DNA of 64,000 bases from Arthrobacter oryzae (lineage in GTDB: Bacteria; Actinomycetota; Actinomycetes; Actinomycetales; Micrococcaceae). Shown here in pieces: positions 16,077-24,048 of this stretch. Each line of letters begins with the position of its first letter. Position 1 is the first letter of the stretch. The notes below the pieces were generated by a model. That model saw only the letters and a program-made list of their open reading frames with translations. It ran no database searches and had not been told where the DNA came from. Made by a program: the position numbers and the translations under genes. The stretch covers positions 1 through 64,000 of the forward strand of contig NZ_JAUSSM010000016.1 of NCBI RefSeq assembly GCF_030812315.1, given 5' to 3'.

Positions 16077-17567
16077 AAATCGGCCGCTGCATTAGCCGGC
16101 ACCGGCCGCAAGCAGTCCGACCGCCCGGAGGACCAGCGGCTTTCCCTCGGAAGCACCTTCGCCTACGGCTTCCAGCACGTCCTCACCATGTACGGCGGCA
16201 TCATCGCCCCGCCGCTGATCATCGGCGCAGCGGCCGGGATGTCTTCGCAGGACATTGGGCTGCTGATCGCCGCCTGCCTCTTCGTTGGCGGCCTGGCCAC
16301 GATCCTTCAGACGATCGGCATCCGGTTCTTCGGATCCCAGCTGCCCCTGGTCCAAGGCGTCTCGTTTGCCGGAGTGTCCACCATGGTGGCGATCGTCCAC
16401 GGTGGCGGAGGGATCCAAGCCGTCTTCGGCTCCGTGATTGTGGCCTCGCTGATCGGCTTGCTCATCACCCCGCTGTTTTCCAAGATCATCCGCTTCTTCC
16501 CGCCGGTGGTCACGGGCACCGTAATCACCACCATCGGCCTGACGCTGATGCCCGTCGCAGCCAACTGGGCCATGGGCGGCAACAGCAAGGCGCCGAACTA
16601 CGGCAGCGTGGCCAACATCGGCCTTGCTGCGGCAACCATGGCAATCGTCCTGTTGCTCAGCAAGGTGGGCAGCGCCGCAATCTCCAGGCTTTCCATCCTG
16701 CTGGCCATGGTCCTCGGCACAGTGATTGCCTTCGTCTTCGGCATGGCTGACTTCTCCAAGGTGGGCCAGGGCGAAATCGTCGCGTTCCCCACCCCGTTCG
16801 CATTCGGTCCGCCCACGTTCGAGATCGCCGCGATCATCTCCATGCTGATCGTCATCCTCGTGACGCTCACCGAGACCTCCGCGGACATCATTGCGGTCGG
16901 CGAGATCGTGGGAACCAAAGTTGATTCCAAGCGCATCGGTGACGGCCTGCGGGCGGACATGCTCTCCAGCGCCATCTCGCCGCTGTTCAACTCCTTCACC
17001 CAGAGCGCCTTCGCCCAGAACGTGGGCCTCGTTGCGATCACGGGCGTCAAGAGCCGCTTCGTGGTGAGCGCCGGCGGCCTGATCCTGGTGATCCTTGGCC
17101 TCCTCCCGGTTCTTGGCCGCGTGGTCGCAGCGGTGCCGACTCCCGTCCTGGGCGGCGCCGGCGTCGTACTCTTTGGAACGGTTGCCGCCAGCGGCATCCG
17201 GACACTTGCCAAAGTCGAGTACAAGAACAACATGAACCTGATCATCGTGGCGGCGTCCATCGGTTTCGGCATGATCCCGATTGCCGCCCCCTCGTTCTAC
17301 GATCAGTTCCCGTCCTGGTTCGGCACCATCTTCCACTCCGGCATCAGCTCGGCCGCTGTCATGGCCATCCTGCTGAACCTGCTCTTCAACCACCTCAAGG
17401 CCGGCAACTCGGAGAACCAGTCAGTGTTCGTGGCCGGCACGGGGCGCGTGGTCCGCGAAGAGGACCTCAAGTGCCTGGCCGACGGCGACCGTTTCGAGGA
17501 CGGCAAGCTGATCGACTGCGACGGCAAGGAAGTCCCGGTGGAGTCGACGTCGAAGTCTGACCACTAA
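16062..17567 (+). CDS. NCS2 family urate/xanthine:cation symporter
   Basis: 501 residues, polytopic (about 14 segments). Family features: 'FAYGFQHVLTMYGGIIAPPL' with the conserved Gln-His in segment 1, 'GVSFAGVSTMVAIV', 'TETSADIIAVGEI' with the essential Glu, and the signature 'QSAFAQNVGLVAITGVKSRF'. This signature is of the urate/xanthine branch (PucJ/PucK, UacT, XanQ) and not uracil carriers. It would import urate or xanthine for uricase and the dehydrogenase. The C-terminal ~70 residues are a hydrophilic tail. The ATG is the second copy of a duplicated start region; a decoy ATG upstream reads 10 codons and stops inside the gene. Confidence 0.9.
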   Translation: MNIKKKSAAALAGTGRKQSDRPEDQRLSLGSTFAYGFQHVLTMYGGIIAPPLIIGAAAGMSSQDIGLLIAACLFVGGLATILQTIGIRFFGSQLPLVQGVSFAGVSTMVAIVHGGGGIQAVFGSVIVASLIGLLITPLFSKIIRFFPPVVTGTVITTIGLTLMPVAANWAMGGNSKAPNYGSVANIGLAAATMAIVLLLSKVGSAAISRLSILLAMVLGTVIAFVFGMADFSKVGQGEIVAFPTPFAFGPPTFEIAAIISMLIVILVTLTETSADIIAVGEIVGTKVDSKRIGDGLRADMLSSAISPLFNSFTQSAFAQNVGLVAITGVKSRFVVSAGGLILVILGLLPVLGRVVAAVPTPVLGGAGVVLFGTVAASGIRTLAKVEYKNNMNLIIVAASIGFGMIPIAAPSFYDQFPSWFGTIFHSGISSAAVMAILLNLLFNHLKAGNSENQSVFVAGTGRVVREEDLKCLADGDRFEDGKLIDCDGKEVPVESTSKSDH

Positions 17568-17615
17568 GGCTCCCCCGGCACGCCGGACACCGCCACAACT
17601 CAAACGCCACCACAA

Positions 17616-17702
17616 GCGCGAACGGACAGTTGAGGCCCTGTTTCCAGGGGCCTCAACTGTCCGTTCGTGCGTGCAGGATGGGCCTCAACTGTCCGTTCGC
17701 GC
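17616..17702. repeat. Three-armed palindromic element between urate permease and IclR genes
   Basis: The left arm (17616-17638) pairs perfectly over 23 bp with a distal arm (17680-17702) and over 17 bp plus inner pairs with a nearer arm (17651-17667). All three carry the same core gcctcaactgtccgttcg or its complement. Two alternative hairpins are therefore possible. It lies between convergent genes and can end transcription from both sides. Confidence 0.8.
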
Positions 17703-17725
17703 TACAAGAGGACGACGGCGGCGGG

Positions 17726-18481
17726 TCAGCTTTGGTTGAACTCGTCCGAGATCGCCTGGGCTGCTTCGCGCAGCAGCGGGACGGCGCGTTCCGCGAAGGA
17801 CTGGTCCACGCGGGAGACCGGGCCGGACACGGAGATGGCCGTGGGGGTCGGCGCATTCGGGACCGCCATGGCGAAGCACCGCACGCCGATCTCCTGCTCC
17901 TCCTCGTCAATGGAGTAGCCCCGTTCACGGATCAGCTTCAGGTCCAGGAGCAGGGAGTCGATGTCCCCGATGCTCTTGGGAGTGGGTGTGGGCATGCCGC
18001 TGCGCTGGATGATTCCGCGGACGGTCTCGTCGTCCAGCTGGGCCAGGATCGCCTTGCCGACGCCGGTGGCGTGGGTATGCGCCCGGCGGCCCACTTCAGT
18101 GAACATGCGCATGGAGTGCAGAGACGGCACCTGGGCCACGTAGATGACCATGTCCGAGTCCAGCACGGCCATGTTGGAGGTCTCCCCCAGCCGGTCCACG
18201 AGGGATTTGAGCTGCGGCCTGGCCAGTGCTCCGAGCTGCTTGTTGGCGCCTTCTCCGAGCCGGATGAGCCGCGGGCCGAGGGCATAACGCCGGTTCGGCA
18301 GCTGGCGGATGTAGCCCAAAGTGACCAGCGTTCGCAGCAGGCGGTGGATGGTTGGGAGCGGCAGATCGGTGGAGGAAGAAAGCTCGCTGAGCGTGACGTC
18401 TCCGCCGGCGTCAGTGATCAGTTCCAAAAGTTCGAAGACGCGCTCAACGGACTGCACGCCTCCCGGGGCTTTTTCAGCCAT
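17726..18481 (-). CDS. IclR family transcriptional regulator
   Basis: 251 residues. N-terminal winged helix ('QSVERVFELLELI', 'LSELSSSTDLPLPTIHRLLR', 'LGYIRQLPNRRYALGPRLI') followed by the IclR effector domain ('TSNMAVLDSDMVIYVAQVPS', 'HATGVGKAILAQL', 'RERGYSIDEEEQEIGVRCFA', 'AISVSGPVSR'). ATG at 18481 was chosen because AGGAG lies 9 nt upstream; a TTG 33 nt further out has no site. In purine clusters IclR proteins (AllR-like) sense glyoxylate or allantoin. It is divergent from the malic enzyme operon and a 16-bp IclR-type palindrome precedes uricase, so it is the likely local regulator; the effector is unknown. Confidence 0.88.
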   Translation of the reverse strand: MAEKAPGGVQSVERVFELLELITDAGGDVTLSELSSSTDLPLPTIHRLLRTLVTLGYIRQLPNRRYALGPRLIRLGEGANKQLGALARPQLKSLVDRLGETSNMAVLDSDMVIYVAQVPSLHSMRMFTEVGRRAHTHATGVGKAILAQLDDETVRGIIQRSGMPTPTPKSIGDIDSLLLDLKLIRERGYSIDEEEQEIGVRCFAMAVPNAPTPTAISVSGPVSRVDQSFAERAVPLLREAAQAISDEFNQS

Positions 18482-18596
18482 AACCGTGGTCTCCTGCGGT
18501 ATTGGTTCCGACAACTCTTATCCACATCGTGAAAAAAATTGCTTAGAAGACCCAAGATACAGCACGCTCCGGCCATCGTCGATGCACCCAAGGGGC

Positions 18597-18625
18597 TTGT
18601 GTTTCCACAAAGTAGATAATAATAT
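18597..18625 (+). promoter_or_regulatory. Candidate promoter of the malic enzyme operon with overlapping inverted repeat
   Basis: TTGTGT (18597-18602), a 17-bp spacer and TAATAT (18620-18625) in an unusually AT-rich stretch 80 bp before the malic enzyme start. The -35 box is embedded in the inverted repeat TTGTG-TTTC-CACAA (18597-18610), a possible regulator site. Boxes match the consensus only partly. Confidence 0.35.
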
Positions 18626-18702
18626 CCATAATACGAAAACATTTGATTGAGCAGTAAGCCCTGGTGCGCACCGCATCGGGGCCCGACCAGGAGGAACATC
18701 CA

Positions 18703-20178
18703 ATGGCGAACCCGAGCCCCGGAAATTCGATCACCCTGCGCGTGGAAGCACCGTCCAGCTTCACCGCCACGAGCGAGCTGGCCGCAGCCGTCGGAGCCGC
18801 CGGCGCAGCCATCACCGCCCTGGACGTCACCGAGTCCCACCACGAGACCCTGGTTGTGGACGTCACCTGCAACACCACCGACGACGAGCACGCCGCCCGC
18901 GTCAAGGACGCCCTGAACGCGCTCGACGGCGTCACGGTCCAGCACGTCTCCGACCGCACCTTCCTGATGCACCTCGGCGGCAAGCTTGAGGTCGTCCCGA
19001 AGGTCGCCCTCCGCAACCGCGACGACCTTTCCCGCGCCTACACCCCCGGCGTCGCCCGCGTCTGCCTGGCCATCGCGGAGGACCCCTCAGCGGCCCGCAA
19101 CCTAACGGTCAAGCGCAACACGATCGCCGTCCTTACCGACGGTTCAGCCGTCCTTGGCCTGGGCAACATCGGCCCGGCCGCGGCCCTGCCCGTCATGGAA
19201 GGCAAGGCCGCCCTTTTCAAGCAGTTCGCCAACGTTGACGCCTGGCCTGTCTGCCTGGACACCCAGGACACCGAGGAAATCATCATGATCGCCAAGGCCA
19301 TGGCCCCCGTCTACGGCGGCATCAACCTCGAGGACATCGCCGCACCGCGCTGCTTCGAGATCGAAAACCGGCTCCGCGAGGAACTGGATATCCCGGTCTT
19401 CCATGACGACCAGCACGGCACCGCAATCGTCACCCTGGCCGCCCTGGTCAACGCCCTGCGCGTCGTCGGCAAGAAACTGGACGAGGTCAAGATCGTGGTT
19501 TCGGGCGTCGGTGCCGCCGGCTCGGCCATCATCCAGCTCCTCAAGGCCCAGGGTGCACAGCACATCATCGCCGCCGGCCGTTCCGGTGCCATCCACTCCG
19601 GCGAGGAATACAGCGACGAACACCGCAGCTGGATCGCGGCCAACACCAACGGCGAAGGGTTCTCCGGAACACTGCATGAGGCACTCGTCGGGGCGGATGT
19701 CTTCATCGGCGTCAGCGCCCCGCACGTGATCGGCGAGGAACAGGTCGCCGCGATGGCTGAGAAGGCGATCGTATTCGCCATGGCCAACCCCACACCGGAA
19801 ATCGACCCGGTGGTAGCGTCGAAGCATGCGGCAGTGGTGGCTACGGGGCGCAGCGACTTCCCCAACCAGATCAACAACGTACTGGCATTCCCGGGGTTCT
19901 TCCGCGGGCTGCTGGACGCCGGCGCCTCGGACATCACGCCGGACATGCTGGTTGCCGCAGCGGAGGCGATCGCCAACCGCGTGGCGGACGATGAACTCAA
20001 CGCCAGCTACATCATCCCCAGCGTCTTCGACCCCCACGTTGCCGCCGACGTCGCAACCGCCGTGGCAAATGCAGCAAACGCAGCGAACGCAGCGAACGCA
20101 GCCAAAGCAGCAAACACTGCCAAAGCAGCCGCGCAGCCTGCCGCCCAGCACGCAACCCTAGAACCCGCCAACGCCTGA
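18703..20178 (+). CDS. NAD(P)-dependent malic enzyme with N-terminal ACT-like domain
   Basis: 491 residues. Residues ~8-85 form an ACT-like regulatory domain ('[20 protein letters not shown]'). The catalytic part shows '[14 protein letters not shown]', '[20 protein letters not shown]', '[20 protein letters not shown]', the nucleotide loop '[16 protein letters not shown]' and '[19 protein letters not shown]'. It decarboxylates malate to pyruvate. Start ATG follows CAGGAGGAAC. The last ~25 residues are a low-complexity NAA/KAA tail from 9-bp repeats. It heads an operon with malate synthase and the ureidoglycine enzyme, so malate formed from purine-derived glyoxylate can be turned into pyruvate and reducing power. 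Confidence 0.92.
   Translation: MANPSPGNSITLRVEAPSSFTATSELAAAVGAAGAAITALDVTESHHETLVVDVTCNTTDDEHAARVKDALNALDGVTVQHVSDRTFLMHLGGKLEVVPKVALRNRDDLSRAYTPGVARVCLAIAEDPSAARNLTVKRNTIAVLTDGSAVLGLGNIGPAAALPVMEGKAALFKQFANVDAWPVCLDTQDTEEIIMIAKAMAPVYGGINLEDIAAPRCFEIENRLREELDIPVFHDDQHGTAIVTLAALVNALRVVGKKLDEVKIVVSGVGAAGSAIIQLLKAQGAQHIIAAGRSGAIHSGEEYSDEHRSWIAANTNGEGFSGTLHEALVGADVFIGVSAPHVIGEEQVAAMAEKAIVFAMANPTPEIDPVVASKHAAVVATGRSDFPNQINNVLAFPGFFRGLLDAGASDITPDMLVAAAEAIANRVADDELNASYIIPSVFDPHVAADVATAVANAANAANAANAAKAANTAKAAAQPAAQHATLEPANA
20065..20130 (+). repeat. 9-bp repeat tract encoding an Asn-Ala-Ala tail
   Basis: Imperfect tandem copies of gcagcgaac and variants near the 3' end of the malic enzyme gene, giving [21 protein letters not shown]. 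All variation keeps the frame, so the tail can grow or shrink by slippage without harming the catalytic part. Confidence 0.8.
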
Positions 20179-20204
20179 TTCGCAGCCTAGAAAGGACCCG
20201 GACA

Positions 20205-21803
20205 ATGGCTCTCTCAGTCACAGACCCGCAGCCGATTGCACGAGCAGAGGAAATCCTCACCCCGAAGGCACTGGCCTTTGTGGAGGAACTCCACAAGCGG
20301 TTTGCGGGCACCCGCGCCGAACTCCTCAAAGCCCGCGTGGCCAAGCGCGAGCAGGTAGCCCGGACCGGAAAGCTTGATTTCCTGCCGGAAACCAAGGATG
20401 TCCGCGAGGGCGACTGGAAGGTTGCGCCGGCGCCTGCCGCGCTGCAGGACCGCCGCGTCGAAATGACCGGCCCCGCCTCGCCGGCCAAGATGGCCATTAA
20501 CGCCCTCAACTCCGGTGCCAAGGTGTGGCTGGCCGACCTCGAGGACGCCAGCACCCCCACCTGGGCCAACGTCATCGACGCGATCCTGAACCTGCGCGAT
20601 GCCGCCACCGGATCCCTGAGCTACACCTCCCCCGAGGGCAAGGAATACCGGCTCCGCACCGATGCGCCGCTCGCCGTCGTCGTGGCCCGGCCCCGCGGCT
20701 GGCACATGGACGAACGCCACCTCCTGCTCGACGGCGAACACACCGTGGGTGCGCTGGTGGACTTCGGCCTGCACTTCTTCCACACCGCCAAGCAGCTGGT
20801 CCTCAACGGCCACGGCCCGTACTACTACCTGCCCAAGATGGAAAGCCACCTTGAGGCGAGGCTCTGGAACGAAGTCTTCGTCTTCGCACAGGAGTTCCTG
20901 GGCATCCCGCAGGGCACCATCAAGGCCACCGTGCTGATCGAGACCATCCCCGCGGCGTTCGAGATGGACGAGATCCTGTACGAGCTCCGCGACCACGCCG
21001 CCGGACTCAACGCCGGCCGCTGGGACTACCTGTTCAGCATCATCAAGTACTTCCGCGACGCCGGAGCGGACTTTGTGCTGCCGGACCGCGCCACAGTGGC
21101 CATGACGGCACCCTTCATGCGTGCCTACACCGAACTGCTGGTCAAGACGTGCCACCACCGCGGCGCCTTTGCCATGGGCGGCATGGCTGCCGTTATCCCC
21201 AACCGCCGCGAACCCGAGGTCACCGCCCAGGCGTTCGAGAAGGTCCGTGCAGACAAGACGCGCGAGGCCAACGACGGCTTTGACGGCTCCTGGGTTGCCC
21301 ACCCGGACCTGGTGCCCGTGTGCCAGGAAGTGTTCGATTCCGTCCTCGGGGAGCGCCCCAACCAGCTGGACAAGCAGCGCCCGGAGGTCAGCGTCACAGC
21401 GGACCAGCTGCTGGACATCGCCTCGGCTGACGGCACGGTCACGGAGGCCGGGCTGCGCCTGAACCTCTATGTCGCCGTCGCATATACGGCCGTATGGATT
21501 TCGGGCAATGGCGCGGTGGCCATCCACAACCTGATGGAGGATGCAGCCACGGCCGAGATCTCCCGATCGCAGGTCTGGCAGCAGATCCGCAACGGCGTGG
21601 TCCTGGCCGATACGGGCAACACTGTCACCCGTGAACTGGTCACCACCATCCTTGCCGAGGAAACCGAAAGGCTCCGCGGCGAAGTGGGGGAAGAAACCTT
21701 CGCGAAGTATTACCTCGCGGCCAGCGAGCTGATCGCGGATATCTGCCTTTCCGAGGACTACACGGACTTCCTCACCACTCCGGCCTACGAACTGGTGGGC
21801 TGA
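20205..21803 (+). CDS. aceB: Malate synthase A
   Basis: 532 residues, normal length for form A. Key segments: 'VWLADLEDASTPTWANVIDA' (metal-binding acidic pair), 'VVVARPRGWHMDERHLLLDG' (catalytic Arg), 'YYYLPKMESHLEARLWNEVF', 'IKATVLIETIPAAFEMDEIL', 'FAMGGMAAVIPNRR' and the C-terminal general-base region 'ISGNGAVAIHNLMEDAATAE'. It condenses glyoxylate with acetyl-CoA to malate. No isocitrate lyase is nearby; its place between malic enzyme and ureidoglycine aminohydrolase indicates service to ureide-derived glyoxylate. It starts 26 bp after the malic enzyme stop with AAAGGA upstream. Confidence 0.95.
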   Translation: MALSVTDPQPIARAEEILTPKALAFVEELHKRFAGTRAELLKARVAKREQVARTGKLDFLPETKDVREGDWKVAPAPAALQDRRVEMTGPASPAKMAINALNSGAKVWLADLEDASTPTWANVIDAILNLRDAATGSLSYTSPEGKEYRLRTDAPLAVVVARPRGWHMDERHLLLDGEHTVGALVDFGLHFFHTAKQLVLNGHGPYYYLPKMESHLEARLWNEVFVFAQEFLGIPQGTIKATVLIETIPAAFEMDEILYELRDHAAGLNAGRWDYLFSIIKYFRDAGADFVLPDRATVAMTAPFMRAYTELLVKTCHHRGAFAMGGMAAVIPNRREPEVTAQAFEKVRADKTREANDGFDGSWVAHPDLVPVCQEVFDSVLGERPNQLDKQRPEVSVTADQLLDIASADGTVTEAGLRLNLYVAVAYTAVWISGNGAVAIHNLMEDAATAEISRSQVWQQIRNGVVLADTGNTVTRELVTTILAEETERLRGEVGEETFAKYYLAASELIADICLSEDYTDFLTTPAYELVG

Positions 21804-21806
21804 GGC

Positions 21807-23081
21807 ATGGCAGTACCCCCAGGTTCCCTCAGCCCCAACGATCTTGCGCAGATCGACGCGCAGCTGGCCCCTACCGACCAGCTGCTGGAGCGCAATTATC
21901 CGGGCGACGACGGCACCCGCCAGCCCTTACATACCGTGTATGTACCGGCGGACCGTTTCACGCCGTCGTTCGCCTCTGAGTGGGGGGCACAGGCGCTGGC
22001 GACCGCCGACGCCCACGGCGGCCTGGGCCACCTGGGCCACCTGCTGGGCCAGGACGCCGACCTCGCCGAGGCAGTGGCGTCACGGGTCCAGGCGAAGCTG
22101 GAAGGCGAACCGATCGAGGACCTGCGCCTTGACTTCGAAGACGGGTTCGGGGACAGGGGCGACGACGCCGAGGACGCCGCCGCTGTTGAGGCGGCGTCCG
22201 CCGTGGCCGAGGCAGTTGCAGCCGGCACAGCGCCCCCGTTCATCGGCATCCGCTTCAAATGCTTCGAAGCGGCCACGCGTGCCCGCGGACTGCGGACGCT
22301 GGACCTGTTCGTCTCCGGCCTGGCCTCCGCGGGCGAGTTGCCGCAGGGCCTGATCCTCACCCTGCCCAAGGTCACCACCGTGGCGCAGGTCAAGGCCATG
22401 GACTTCGCCGTCTCCCGGCTGGAGGAAGCGCACTCGCTTCCTGCGGGCCGGCTGCGGTTCGAGGTGCAGGTGGAGACGCCGCAGCTCATCCTCGGTCCGG
22501 ACGGCACGTCACCGGTGGCGCAGCTTCCGCATGCCGTCCCGGGCAGGATCAGCGGCCTGCACTACGGCACCTACGACTACTCCGCCTCCCTGCAGATCTC
22601 CGCCGAATACCAGTCCATGGAACACCCTGTAGCGGACTACGCCAAGGAAGTAATGCAGCTGGCGGTGGCCGGAACGGGCATCCGGCTGTCGGACGGCTCC
22701 ACCAACATCATCCCGGTGGGCGACAACGTGGAAAACGCGTGGCGACTGCACGGCCGGCTGGTGCGGCGTTCCCTGGAACGCGGCTACTACCAGGGCTGGG
22801 ACCTGCACCCGGCCCAGCTGCCCAGCCGTTTCGCGGCGACCTACGCGTTCTACCGCCAGGGGCTGCCCGCCGCGGCGGCGCGGCTGCGCAACTATGCGGA
22901 CCGCACTGAAGGCGGGGTCATGGACGAGCCCGCCACCGCCCGCGCGCTGGCCGCGTTCGTGCTGCGCGGCGTCCAGTGCGGCGCCGTGGGCGCCGAAGAC
23001 GTCCAGGCGCTTGCCGGCGTCGGAATCCCCCAACTCACCGGCCTGGCCCACCCGAGGCTGGCCCACACCATTTCGAAGTAA
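21807..23081 (+). CDS. DUF6986-like protein, HpcH/HpaI aldolase/citrate-lyase-type fold (function unknown)
   Basis: 424 residues. The fold is suggested by 'IEDLRLDFEDGFGDRGDDAE' (acidic metal/phosphate pocket), 'FIGIRFKCFEAATRARGLRT', 'LILTLPKVTTVAQVKAMD', 'LRFEVQVETPQLILGPDG' and 'RISGLHYGTYDYSASLQIS', spaced as in malyl-CoA lyase/citramalyl lyase-type barrels. In databases homologues are labelled DUF6986 or, without proof, phosphoenolpyruvate kinase. It starts 3 bp after malate synthase and ends 7 bp before the ureidoglycine enzyme, so it belongs to the same pathway unit. A lyase, hydrolase or CoA-thioester step on glyoxylate or malate would fit, but this is inference. Confidence 0.7.
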   Translation: MAVPPGSLSPNDLAQIDAQLAPTDQLLERNYPGDDGTRQPLHTVYVPADRFTPSFASEWGAQALATADAHGGLGHLGHLLGQDADLAEAVASRVQAKLEGEPIEDLRLDFEDGFGDRGDDAEDAAAVEAASAVAEAVAAGTAPPFIGIRFKCFEAATRARGLRTLDLFVSGLASAGELPQGLILTLPKVTTVAQVKAMDFAVSRLEEAHSLPAGRLRFEVQVETPQLILGPDGTSPVAQLPHAVPGRISGLHYGTYDYSASLQISAEYQSMEHPVADYAKEVMQLAVAGTGIRLSDGSTNIIPVGDNVENAWRLHGRLVRRSLERGYYQGWDLHPAQLPSRFAATYAFYRQGLPAAAARLRNYADRTEGGVMDEPATARALAAFVLRGVQCGAVGAEDVQALAGVGIPQLTGLAHPRLAHTISK

Positions 23082-23088
23082 GGATCCA

Positions 23089-23904
23089 ATGATGGGCAAG
23101 TACTACTACCCCCAGGGCGGCCTGCCGCCGCAGACCCACCTCACCACGGAACGGGCCATCGTCACGGAGGCCTACACGGTCATCCCCAAGGGCGTCATGA
23201 CCGACATCGTAACCAGCACCCTCCCGGGTTTCTCCAACACCCGGTCCTGGATCCTGGCCCGCCCGATCTCCGGGTTTGCCACCACGTTTTCGCAGCTGAT
23301 CGTGGAGATCGGCCCGGGCGGCGGCGCTCCCAAGGCCGAGTTTGAGCCCGGCGTCGAAGGCGTCGTCTTCGTCACCAAGGGCAAGGTCAACCTGACCCTC
23401 GACGGCGAACTGCACCAGCTTGAGGAGGGCGGCTACGCCTACCTGGCCGCCGGTGCTACCTGGGGTCTGGAGAACGTCTCGGATGACATTGTCTCCATCC
23501 AATGGATCCGCAAGGCCTACGAGCGGCTTGAGGGCTACGAGGCAAAGTCCTTCGTCACCAGTGATGCCGAGGTGGAACCCACAGCGATGCCGGATACCGA
23601 CGGCGCCTGGAAGACCACCCGCTTCACGGATTCCAGCGATCTGGCCCACGACATGCAGGTGAACATTGTGACGTTCCAGCCGGGCGGGGTCATCCCGTTC
23701 CCGGAGACCCACGTCATGGAACACGGCCTGTACGTCCTCGAGGGCAAGGCCATGTACCTCCTTAACAACGACTGGGTTGAGGTGGAGGCCGGCGACTTCA
23801 TGTGGCTGCGCGCCTTCTGCCCGCAGGCCTGCTATGCCGGCGGCCCGGGCCAGTTCCGTTACTTGCTGTACAAGGACATGAACCGCCAGATCCGGCTGAC
23901 CTAG
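23089..23904 (+). CDS. allE: (S)-ureidoglycine aminohydrolase (bicupin)
   Basis: 271 residues with two cupin domains. The N-terminal half has 'TRSWILARPISGFATTFSQL' and 'GVEGVVFVTKGKVNLTLDGE'; the C-terminal half holds the metal-binding 'PGGVIPFPETHVMEHGLYVL' (Glu, His) and 'VEAGDFMWLRAFCPQACYAG'. AllE releases ammonia from (S)-ureidoglycine to give ureidoglycolate. ATG at 23089 follows AAGGAT, 7 bp after the preceding stop; a second ATG is adjacent. It is the last gene of the malic enzyme operon. Its presence shows that the organism runs urate degradation past allantoate, although the allantoinase and allantoate steps are not in the window. Confidence 0.9.
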   Translation: MMGKYYYPQGGLPPQTHLTTERAIVTEAYTVIPKGVMTDIVTSTLPGFSNTRSWILARPISGFATTFSQLIVEIGPGGGAPKAEFEPGVEGVVFVTKGKVNLTLDGELHQLEEGGYAYLAAGATWGLENVSDDIVSIQWIRKAYERLEGYEAKSFVTSDAEVEPTAMPDTDGAWKTTRFTDSSDLAHDMQVNIVTFQPGGVIPFPETHVMEHGLYVLEGKAMYLLNNDWVEVEAGDFMWLRAFCPQACYAGGPGQFRYLLYKDMNRQIRLT

Positions 23905-23919
23905 CCCGGGCTCTTTCCC

Positions 23920-23983
23920 CCAACTGACTCGCAGTTAACGTCGCCAAACCGCGGTTTCGCGACGTTAACTGCGAGTCAGTTGG
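23920..23983. repeat. 64-bp near-perfect palindrome after the ureide operon
   Basis: Arms of 32 bp meet at a central ccgcgg with a single mismatched pair; the outer 25 bp (ccaactgactcgcagttaac... and complement) match exactly. It lies 16 bp after the allE stop. It would form an extremely stable hairpin and a potential cruciform; no T tract. It can act as terminator, but length and sequence are beyond what termination needs. Confidence 0.8.
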
Positions 23984-24048
23984 GTTAGTGGGAACTTAGC
24001 CGACACCGCATCCGACAGCTATTGACGCCTCCGGACGGGCTGAGGAAC

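Noticed and set aside
18482-18514. Upstream TTG start for the IclR regulator
   Set aside because: No ribosome site, and the ATG at 18481 has AGGAG at suitable distance.
17616-23983. CRISPR array
   Set aside because: The repeats are palindromes of differing sequence, not regularly spaced identical repeats with unique spacers, and no cas genes are present.
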